Assembly: GCA_002417685.1 (NCBI GenBank)
Contig: DICP01000005.1
Location: forward strand, 6,187 to 13,400
Reading direction: 5' to 3'
Source: Candidatus Mesolinea sp. UBA5823
GTDB lineage: Bacteria; Chloroflexota; Anaerolineae; Anaerolineales; Anaerolineaceae
DNA: 7,214 nt
In this document: positions 1 through 5,687 of the stretch, piece by piece
Layout: the number at the start of each line of letters is the position of its first letter
How positions within the stretch are numbered: position 1 is the stretch's first letter
Position numbers and translations under genes: made by a program
Notes under the pieces: generated by a model
What the model was told of the DNA's origin: nothing
The model's database searches: none
What the model saw: only the letters and a program-made list of their open reading frames with translations

Positions 1-584
1 ATCCAGAATTGAACCACGCGCAGCATTTCGCGTTGCACCTCAGGGTTATCGTAGTTCAAATCGGGTTGATGCGAGAAAAAACGGTGCCAATAAAACTGCT
101 TACGCACGGGATCAAAGGTCCAGTTGGATTTTTCGGTATCCAGGAAAATGATGCGGGCCTCTTTGTAGCGCTGATCGGTATCGCTCCAGACGTAATAGTC
201 TTTATATTTTTGGTGCTCCGGATGGTTAGGATCCCGAGAGGCTTGGAACCAAGGATGCTGGTCAGAAGTATGGTTCGGGACAAGCTCTACGATCATCTTA
301 AGGCTGCGCTCGTGTGCCAGGCGGACAAGCTCACGAAAATCGTCCATGTTCCCATATTGCGGAAGAATTCCGTAGTAATCACTCACATCGTAACCGTCAT
401 CTCGCAAGGGGGAAGGCGAGATTGGCAGCAACCAGATTGCATCCACGCCAAGATCTTGCAGGTAATCTAACTTCTCGGTGACGCCTTTTAAGTCTCCCCA
501 TCCATCCGCGTTACTATCTTTGAATGCACGCACATAGAGTTCATAAAAAATAGCACTTTTATACCAGTATTGCGATGTATTCAT
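1..584 (-). CDS. treS: Trehalose synthase (maltose alpha-D-glucosyltransferase), GH13, 5' part; cut by window edge
   Basis: Interconverts maltose and trehalose in the cytoplasm (EC 5.4.99.16). The first 194 residues are visible; the 3' part lies beyond position 1. They form the start of a GH13 (alpha-amylase, PF00128) barrel: YELYVRAF at 14-21, DGYDVSDYYG at 63-72, and the first conserved GH13 region as ELVPNHTSDQHPWF at 100-113. The stretch from YYVWSDTD (130-137) through ARIIFLDTEKSNWT (143-156) to the YWHRFFSHQPDLNYDNP block (165-181) is characteristic of TreS; oligo-1,6-glucosidases differ here. Start ATG 584 is preceded by AAGGAAGG. Catalytic Asp/Glu are off the window, and so is any C-terminal maltokinase fusion, so neither can be judged. 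It follows the permease genes, which suggests it acts on the imported disaccharide. A GH13 alpha-glucosidase is a less likely alternative. Confidence 0.9.
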   Translation of the reverse strand, partial: MNTSQYWYKSAIFYELYVRAFKDSNADGWGDLKGVTEKLDYLQDLGVDAIWLLPISPSPLRDDGYDVSDYYGILPQYGNMDDFRELVRLAHERSLKMIVELVPNHTSDQHPWFQASRDPNHPEHQKYKDYYVWSDTDQRYKEARIIFLDTEKSNWTFDPVRKQFYWHRFFSHQPDLNYDNPEVQREMLRVVQFW

Positions 585-590
585 TACCAG

Positions 591-598
591 CCTTCCTT
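591..598 (-). promoter_or_regulatory. Ribosome binding site of treS
   Basis: AAGGAAGG on the minus strand, six bases before ATG 584. It supports this start and shows the gene can be translated independently of the permease gene upstream. Confidence 0.7.
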
Positions 599-627
599 AT
601 CGTATCTTTGCAGATGTAAGAGGTTTT

Positions 628-669
628 GAAAAGCCGAACCCCGCAGCTTTGCATGAAGTTCGGCTTTTC
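628..669 (-). terminator. Terminator-like hairpin between permease gene and treS
   Basis: A perfect 12-bp inverted repeat: GAAAAGCCGAAC at 628-639 pairs with GTTCGGCTTTTC at 658-669, around an 18-base loop. The A-run and T-run are inside the stem, so it could act in either direction. On the minus strand the stem ends in TTTT, then C, so the U-tract is short. It lies 30 bases after the permease stop and 44 bases before the treS start, so it may end most operon transcripts or attenuate treS. The rest of the 115-base gap holds only the treS ribosome binding site; I see no clear separate treS promoter. Confidence 0.65.
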
Positions 670-699
670 TAAAGTGCTAATTTCAAAGTAGATTAATTA

Positions 700-1800
700 T
701 TACCCCTTGACCGAGCCCGCCATCAATCCACGGACGAAGTACCGTTGCAATGCCAGGAAGACGATCAAAGGCAAAATCATGCTGACGAAGGCAGCAGCGG
801 TCATTAGGTGCCAGTCTTGTCCTTTTTCGCCGACGAGCCGTGCGACAGCGATGGTGACAGTCTGATTCTTTTCGCCTAAGAAAACTAATGCAACCAGATA
901 GTCATTCCACAGCCAGAGGAACTGGAAGATGGCAAAAGAAGCTAATGCTGGCACAGAAAGCGGCAGAATCAAGTTAGTGAAAATCGTGAGGTTAGATGCA
1001 CCGTCAATGTAGGCGGACTCGAGCAGTTCACGAGGCAATGTACTGATATAGTTAAATAATAGGTAAGTTGCCAAAGGCAATCCAAAGCCAGTGTGGGCAA
1101 GCCAGATGCCCAAGAAGGTACCATTCAAACCCAGGCTCACATAGTCTTGTAAGATAGGGACAAGGGCAATCTGTAAGGGTACCACAAGCAAAGCCACAAT
1201 GATGGTAAAAAATATATTGCGGCCCGGAAATTCCAGCCAGGCGAAACCAAATGCGGCAAATGCAGCGATTAAGATAGGGATAATCGTCCCTGGGATGGAA
1301 ACTGCCAAGGAATTGAGGAACGCACCACTCAGATCATTACCAACACGCGTAATCGTATTGCCTTGGGCATCCTTATAAGTAATGGTCTTACCCGTCAAAA
1401 CGTCTTTATAGTTTTCAAGGGTTAGTTTCGTTGTAAATCCAACCCATTGGTTTTGGGAGATGACGAGAGTGCGGGTGCGTTTGTTACCATACCAGGTGGC
1501 TTTGGTGCCATCATCTAACTCAATGCCCCTTTGCCATTCTTCGAACATGGCCGTTTTTCCGCCATAGGTTATCGGCCCGTTAACATCTACATCTTCAGGT
1601 AAGACCACACGATCAATTTCTATGTCTTCTTTATGTGGGAAGACGGTCCACCAGCCAGTTTTGAATATGTCTTCACTGGGTCGGAAAGATGTAATCAAAA
1701 TGCCGATAACTGGAACCATCCAAATCACGCAAATTAAGATCAGGACGAAGTTTGTCCAAAAACTCTGGGTTCTCTTTGTTGTTTTCTGTCCCTTAGCCAT
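700..1800 (-). CDS. aglG: Carbohydrate ABC transporter permease, AglG/MalG type with large extracytoplasmic insertion
   Basis: Second inner-membrane permease subunit of the sugar importer (BPD_transp_1, PF00528), 366 residues. The EAA loop that contacts the ATPase is at about 260-282 (LLESAYIDGASNLTIFTNLILP). Membrane segments are visible near 15-37, 164-187, 194-216, 229-250, 283-305 and 334-352. Between the first and second is a hydrophilic stretch of over 100 residues (about 40-160), rich in charged residues, Thr and Trp. MalG-type proteins of about 280 residues lack it. I recall the same enlargement in AglG, the alpha-glucoside permease of rhizobia, hence the symbol; this is recognition by eye, not a search. 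Start ATG 1800 follows the TAA of the upstream permease with no gap, and AAAGGGG inside that gene's last codons is its ribosome binding site, so translation is probably coupled. Confidence 0.88.
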   Translation of the reverse strand: MAKGQKTTKRTQSFWTNFVLILICVIWMVPVIGILITSFRPSEDIFKTGWWTVFPHKEDIEIDRVVLPEDVDVNGPITYGGKTAMFEEWQRGIELDDGTKATWYGNKRTRTLVISQNQWVGFTTKLTLENYKDVLTGKTITYKDAQGNTITRVGNDLSGAFLNSLAVSIPGTIIPILIAAFAAFGFAWLEFPGRNIFFTIIVALLVVPLQIALVPILQDYVSLGLNGTFLGIWLAHTGFGLPLATYLLFNYISTLPRELLESAYIDGASNLTIFTNLILPLSVPALASFAIFQFLWLWNDYLVALVFLGEKNQTVTIAVARLVGEKGQDWHLMTAAAFVSMILPLIVFLALQRYFVRGLMAGSVKG

Positions 1801-2943
1801 TTAGAACCCCTTTCTTTGCTCATTAAACGAACGGATGTTATTAACGATGACCGGGGTTACTAGTAATAACAGCACAATCGCGATTGCGGAAGCTTTACCA
1901 GCGTCGTTATATGTGAAGCTTTGCAGGTAAAACTCATTAGCAATCACATTCGTACCGTAGTTTCCTCCAGTCATCACCCGTACAATATCGAAGGTTTTAA
2001 GGCTGAAAATTACAATCGTGGTTGTAACCGTCAGAAGCGTACCTTTGATATAAGGGATGATGATATTGAAAAACACTCTTGTTTCTGTAGCACCATCAAT
2101 GCGGGCTGCTTCCAGTAATTCTGCTGGCACACCCTTGATGGCACTTGAAAGAATCACCATCGCGTAACCGGTTTGTAGCCAAATCATTATTACGATTAGG
2201 AAAAAGTTGTTCCAAGGAGGAATATTTAGCCATGGTTGTGGCGTTCCTCCTAAAGCAGAAACAATGGCGTTTAAAAGACCAATTTCCTGAATTCCAACGC
2301 CGATGCCTTTATAGGTGTAAACGAATTTCCAGATGACGCCGGCACCCACAAAGGAGATAGCCATTGGCGTGAAGATAATCGATTTATAAACCACCTCCGC
2401 TTTAGTGCGGTCAGCCAAGAAGGCGATCAGCAAACCTAAACCAACACTGAAACTGGTGCCAAAAACCATCCACAAGGCATTATTCCGGAAGGTTTCCAAC
2501 ATGCGCGGGTTAGTGAAGGCATAGATATAATTATCCAGACCAATCCATTCCGTACCGAGTGCATTGCGAAAACTGGCTATAAGCGAGCGTACAACTGGAA
2601 TAGCCAAGAACCATCCCATGATAGCAATCGCTGGACCGACAAATACGAAAGGTTGCAGAGTCCGAGCAGCCTTAGCCGGCAACTTCATCACCAGCCAGTT
2701 GGTTACCAAATAAAGCAGCGCAACCCCTCCCACACCCCAGACAATTGCGACGATCACCTGTAAAATCTGGGGAGCATTGGCTGCGCTCAAAAAAAGATAT
2801 CCCTGCCACAAAACGATAAATGTTACAGCAGGTACCAAAATAGAAACAAGGATTTTTCCTAGAGTAGATCCAAACCAGTTAACAATCTTAGCAAACAGAT
2901 TATTGTTATTTGGAGAAGGAGTGTTAGCTTGGGCTAAGTTCAT
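1801..2943 (-). CDS. aglF: Carbohydrate ABC transporter permease, AglF/MalF type
   Basis: First inner-membrane permease subunit of the sugar importer (PF00528), 380 residues from the start chosen here. Eight hydrophobic segments can be picked out near 31-53, 60-83, 98-120, 155-177, 188-210, 247-268, 302-322 and 350-369; the first two precede the core domain. The EAA loop is at about 275-300 (LLEAARIDGATETRVFFNIIIP). The frame is open to 2985, but ATG 2943 is preferred because AAGGAGG lies five bases before it and the protein then begins MNLAQANTPS with a short Asn-rich cytoplasmic tail. The gene pairs with the abutting downstream permease and with the binding protein upstream; order E-F-G matches known alpha-glucoside systems. 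The symbol rests on this context and on family resemblance. No ATPase gene is present in the window. Confidence 0.88.
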   Translation of the reverse strand: MNLAQANTPSPNNNNLFAKIVNWFGSTLGKILVSILVPAVTFIVLWQGYLFLSAANAPQILQVIVAIVWGVGGVALLYLVTNWLVMKLPAKAARTLQPFVFVGPAIAIMGWFLAIPVVRSLIASFRNALGTEWIGLDNYIYAFTNPRMLETFRNNALWMVFGTSFSVGLGLLIAFLADRTKAEVVYKSIIFTPMAISFVGAGVIWKFVYTYKGIGVGIQEIGLLNAIVSALGGTPQPWLNIPPWNNFFLIVIMIWLQTGYAMVILSSAIKGVPAELLEAARIDGATETRVFFNIIIPYIKGTLLTVTTTIVIFSLKTFDIVRVMTGGNYGTNVIANEFYLQSFTYNDAGKASAIAIVLLLLVTPVIVNNIRSFNEQRKGF

Positions 2944-2948
2944 AATTG

Positions 2949-2955
2949 CCTCCTT
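2949..2955 (-). promoter_or_regulatory. Ribosome binding site deciding the aglF start
   Basis: AAGGAGG, a near-perfect anti-16S match, five bases before ATG 2943. It argues against the in-frame start at 2985, which would lie in the loop-proximal arm of the upstream hairpin. Confidence 0.8.
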
Positions 2956-2976
2956 AAGCCGTACGAATAAGGGGTT

Positions 2977-3008
2977 GGAGAGCAAGCTGTCTTGGCAGCC
3001 TGCTCTCC
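2977..3008 (-). promoter_or_regulatory. Intercistronic hairpin between binding protein and permease genes
   Basis: GGAGAGCA (2977-2984) pairs with TGCTCTCC (3001-3008). After one A/C mismatch the stem continues as GCTG (2986-2989) with CAGC (2996-2999) around a 6-base loop. On the transcript there is no U-run after the stem, so a 3'-end-stabilising or attenuating role fits better than full termination. A near-palindrome, GGGTTAATTTACCC at 3012-3025, lies between it and the binding-protein stop. Such hairpins after binding-protein genes are known to favour excess binding protein over permease. Confidence 0.6.
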
Positions 3009-3039
3009 TTTGGGTTAATTTACCCTATCTACACAAGGT

Positions 3040-4419
3040 TTACCGCGGCCAGGAAGCATCAATAGCGTCCAAGGCTTCTTGGCGCGTAATGGAGCCGCTG
3101 ACGTAGTCGGTCATGTATTTCCAGAATGTACCGGCACCTACTGCGCCTGGCATCATATCTGACCCGTCAAAGCGGAAGGTCGTTGCATTGCGAATTGTCT
3201 CTGCGACGCCGCGGGTTACAGGGTCTGCGTACCAATTGAGATCAGCGTCATTATGAGCTGAAATGGCTCCACCACTTTCGATCCAAACTTTGAGGGATTC
3301 ACCAGTGGAGAAGTATTGAATGACAGCACGTACTTCGGGGCGGTCATTGAATACTGCATAAATATCCCCGGCACCGAGGACGGGTTTGCCGTATTCTTCG
3401 TCGATGGGCGGGAAGTAGAAGAAGCTGTAATCCACACCGGGAACGGCTTCCTCAGGGAAGAAGGTGGTGATGAAGTTACCTTGACGGTTGAACCAGCACT
3501 TGGGCGGATCTTCAAACATAGGTTTAGGGGCATCACCAAAGTTGATCGAGGGTATAGCTTTGCGACCGCCATAGACGTAGGCATCGTTAAACCAAATCTG
3601 CTCGATGTAGTCTAAGGCTAAGTTAACTTCGGGTGAATTGAATTTCAATTCACCGGCTACCCAGGCGTCATAATTCTCTGGGGAGGTAACCCGCAGCATC
3701 ACATCTTCGATCCAGTCGGTCATTGTCCAGCCTGTGGCTGCCCCAGATTCAATACCAATGCACCAGGGGGTATCGCCGTCATCAGCAATTTCTTGCGTGA
3801 GCGCCATCATCTCATCCCAGGTAGTTGGCACGACGTAACCAGCAGCGTCAAATGCCTTTTTGGGATAGAAGACGAAGGACTTGCCATTGGCACGAGCCCA
3901 AATACCAGCCATAATTTCACCATCCGGGCCGGTCATCATAGCCAGTTCTTGCCAGGCATCGCTATAGTTTTGTTTAATCCAGTCAGGATTAATTAAGGTG
4001 TTCATATCAATGGCATAACCCTTTTCCACAGCATATTTAAGCAAGCCAGGTTGGGGGTAGTCCACGATATCAGGTCGGTCACCACCATCCAGACGAATGT
4101 TAATGTTCGCTTCAAACTCTTTGGAGCCCGTGTATTGAATATCAATACCGGTTTTGTCTTCGAAAGGTTTGATGGAATCATTGAACACAACTTCATCTTG
4201 ATCAGTGAAAGGACCAGCCATGGTAACCACAGTCCCTTTATACATACCAGCGTATGCATTTGCTAATTCCTGACCTTGTGGCAAGGGAGCAATTGCTTCA
4301 CCGCCGGTTTCCTCAGGGGCTGACGTCGGGGTAGCACCACCACCGCAAGCTGCCAACACTACACTGGCAACCAGCAGCACAGCGATGCTAGTCCAAATTA
4401 CACTTTTCTTTGTTTTCAT
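3040..4419 (-). CDS. aglE: Sugar-binding lipoprotein of an ABC importer, AglE-like
   Basis: Extracytoplasmic solute-binding protein that captures the sugar and delivers it to the permease pair; 459 residues. A lipoprotein signal is clear: basic MKTKK, a hydrophobic core at 7-22, and lipobox LAAC with the lipidated Cys at 25, followed by GGG and a Thr/Ser/Pro/Glu linker to about 58. The mature domain fits the SBP family 1/8 fold (PF01547/PF13416): a beta strand VVTMAGPF (64-71), then PFEDKTGIDIQYTGSKEFEANI at 85-106 and RPDIVDYPQPG at 115-125. This resembles alpha-glucoside (AglE) binding proteins more than maltodextrin MalE, by my recollection. Many Trp/Tyr/Phe residues fit stacking on a sugar ring, but the ligand cannot be read from sequence. 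ATG 4419 has AAGGAGA four bases upstream. It starts 54 bases after the lacI stop. Confidence 0.9.
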   Translation of the reverse strand: MKTKKSVIWTSIAVLLVASVVLAACGGGATPTSAPEETGGEAIAPLPQGQELANAYAGMYKGTVVTMAGPFTDQDEVVFNDSIKPFEDKTGIDIQYTGSKEFEANINIRLDGGDRPDIVDYPQPGLLKYAVEKGYAIDMNTLINPDWIKQNYSDAWQELAMMTGPDGEIMAGIWARANGKSFVFYPKKAFDAAGYVVPTTWDEMMALTQEIADDGDTPWCIGIESGAATGWTMTDWIEDVMLRVTSPENYDAWVAGELKFNSPEVNLALDYIEQIWFNDAYVYGGRKAIPSINFGDAPKPMFEDPPKCWFNRQGNFITTFFPEEAVPGVDYSFFYFPPIDEEYGKPVLGAGDIYAVFNDRPEVRAVIQYFSTGESLKVWIESGGAISAHNDADLNWYADPVTRGVAETIRNATTFRFDGSDMMPGAVGAGTFWKYMTDYVSGSITRQEALDAIDASWPR

Positions 4420-4423
4420 AGTT

Positions 4424-4430
4424 TCTCCTT
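4424..4430 (-). promoter_or_regulatory. Ribosome binding site of the binding-protein gene
   Basis: AAGGAGA four bases before ATG 4419. The 54-base gap between lacI and this gene holds no terminator and no copy of the lacI palindrome. A weak TTGAAG...TGTATT pair with a 17-base spacer could be a secondary promoter but is unconvincing. Confidence 0.7.
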
Positions 4431-4473
4431 TTACTATTTTTTAGGTTAAATACAAAATTGGACGCTTTTCTCT

Positions 4474-5526
4474 TCAACAGGTCGTGATATGGCTCCTTTC
4501 TATCATCCGCGTTGATTCTCGGATGATTAATTGCGTTGGAATGTTGATCGTACGGCTAAAGGGAGTTTCTCCCTTCAACAACTGCATCAGGAGATGGCAA
4601 CTTTCTTCAGCGATCTCCTTCGCGGGGGTATGCACAGTGGTCAGTTTGGGATAATAAAATGCAGCTTCGGGGATATCATCAAACCCCACAAGCGAGATAT
4701 CCTCAGGGACTGAAAGCCCTGCATCATGGATGGCAGCTAATGCCCCAAGGGCGACGTTATCACTAGCCACGAAAATCGCAGAAAAACGGGGGTATTCTTT
4801 CAAAAGGTCTTTCATTTGGGTATAGCCGCTGGCAGCATCAAAGTCAGCTATGCGGATCAGGCTCTCATCTAAGGCGATGTCAGCCGCTTTAAGTGCATCG
4901 CGATAGCCTTCCAACCGCTGGCTTGCAGAACTGTAAGCTGTGGCTGCATTGGTAATACAGGCAATCTGGCGATGACCCAACTCAATGAGATAATCAACTG
5001 CCAGCTTTGCGCTTGCACGGTTGTCGATATCTACATAGGGAAGATCACATTCAGGGATTTGCCCCATGAGTACGCATGGGATGTCTATCTGTTCTAGGGC
5101 GGTCAACCCCGGGTCATCAAAGCGGGGGGTGAGGATAATCATCCCATCAATGTGCTTTGCACGAGTAAGTTGTAAGTAGGTTTCGATTTGCTGACCGGGT
5201 TCAACCCACTCGATTAAAAGTCCGAGTTGCGCTTGATTGACAATATCGAGCAGCCCACCAATAATTTGGGGGAGGAAGTTATCTGAAGCTATATAACGGG
5301 GGCTACGCGTCATAATTAGCCCAATGGTATTAGATTGATTTGAAGCTAAGGCTCTTGCGGAAGCGTTGGGATAATAACCCAACTTTTCGGCTGCCTCTCT
5401 GACCTTTTGACGTGTCTCTGGACGGATTCGGGATTGCTTGTCCTCGCTGAAGACAAACGACACTGTAGAGCGTGAAACCCCTGCTAATTCTGCGACATCG
5501 AAACTAGTTACTCTTTTGTTGTTCAC
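4474..5526 (-). CDS. LacI-family transcriptional repressor of the sugar-uptake operon
   Basis: DNA-binding regulator expected to repress the operon until an imported sugar binds; 350 residues. The N-terminal LacI helix-turn-helix (PF00356) is at about 7-27 (TSFDVAELAGVSRSTVSFVFS), and the hinge-helix region follows LGYYPNASARALAS at about 50-63. The rest is a periplasmic-binding-protein-like ligand domain (Peripla_BP_3 type) with VASDNVALGALAAI and DISLVGFDDIPEA, both hallmark blocks. The frame opens at GTG 5556, but that codon has no ribosome binding site and lies inside the predicted operator. GTG 5526 has AAAGG six bases upstream and gives the usual start a few residues before the helix-turn-helix. 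It is the first gene of the operon, so it probably regulates itself and its downstream neighbours. The effector is unknown; an alpha-glucoside is inferred from context. Confidence 0.92.
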   Translation of the reverse strand: MNNKRVTSFDVAELAGVSRSTVSFVFSEDKQSRIRPETRQKVREAAEKLGYYPNASARALASNQSNTIGLIMTRSPRYIASDNFLPQIIGGLLDIVNQAQLGLLIEWVEPGQQIETYLQLTRAKHIDGMIILTPRFDDPGLTALEQIDIPCVLMGQIPECDLPYVDIDNRASAKLAVDYLIELGHRQIACITNAATAYSSASQRLEGYRDALKAADIALDESLIRIADFDAASGYTQMKDLLKEYPRFSAIFVASDNVALGALAAIHDAGLSVPEDISLVGFDDIPEAAFYYPKLTTVHTPAKEIAEESCHLLMQLLKGETPFSRTINIPTQLIIRESTRMIERSHITTC

Positions 5527-5530
5527 GGAA

Positions 5531-5537
5531 CGCCTTT
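5531..5537 (-). promoter_or_regulatory. Ribosome binding site deciding the lacI-family start
   Basis: AAAGGCG on the minus strand, with six bases between AAAGG and GTG 5526. No comparable site precedes GTG 5556. Confidence 0.55.
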
Positions 5538-5548
5538 GTAAAGAGATT

Positions 5549-5564
5549 ATTAACACGCGTTAAT
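5549..5564. promoter_or_regulatory. Candidate LacI-family operator
   Basis: ATTAACACGCGTTAAT is a 16-base imperfect palindrome (14 of 16 positions symmetric) with the central CG typical of LacI-family operators. It begins about ten bases after the -10 box at 5575-5580, a position where a bound repressor would block initiation or early elongation. It lies in the leader of the lacI-family gene, so autoregulation is the natural reading. I found no second good copy in the window. Confidence 0.6.
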
Positions 5565-5574
5565 CGACAATGAA

Positions 5575-5601
5575 ATTATAACATATTCAAATGAGAGTCA
5601 A
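5575..5601 (-). promoter_or_regulatory. Sigma-70-type promoter of the sugar operon
   Basis: On the minus strand TTGACT (5601-5596) is followed after 15 bases by TATAAT (5580-5575). The -10 is extended: TGT stands directly before it. The spacer is shorter than the usual 17, but the extended -10 can compensate. Transcription would start near 5568, just before the palindrome. The rest of the 161-base gap (5527-5687) contains a run of seven T on the minus strand at 5666-5660 and a small CCCA/TGGG hairpin at 5624-5634; I assign neither a firm role. Confidence 0.65.
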
Positions 5602-5687
5602 TACCATTTTCTCCGACTATTTACCCATTTTGGGACAATTGTTTAATGAATATGAAAGGAAAAAAACGATTAATCAAGCTTAGAAAT

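Noticed and set aside
9..470. Plus-strand open frame of 153 codons.
   Set aside because: It is antisense to treS, whose protein sequence is strongly recognisable, and has no ribosome binding site or family resemblance.
2944..2985. Longer N-terminus for the first permease (start at 2985).
   Set aside because: The near-perfect AAGGAGG stands just before ATG 2943, and the extension would encode an unconserved tail overlapping the intercistronic hairpin.
3012..3025. GGGTTAATTTACCC as a second LacI-family operator.
   Set aside because: It lies inside the operon after the binding-protein gene, lacks the central CG and does not match the leader palindrome.
3216..4259. Other-frame open reading frames within the binding-protein gene on both strands.
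   Set aside because: All overlap a well-supported lipoprotein gene and show no domain, start signal or plausible composition.
5527..5556. Longer N-terminus for the LacI-family protein (GTG 5556).
   Set aside because: No ribosome binding site; the codon lies inside the candidate operator, and the extra ten residues are atypical ahead of the helix-turn-helix.
5656..5680. Rho-independent terminator after selD, suggested by seven T on the minus strand.
   Set aside because: The only symmetry before the T-run is GATTAATC, which cannot form a hairpin with a loop. No stable stem precedes it.
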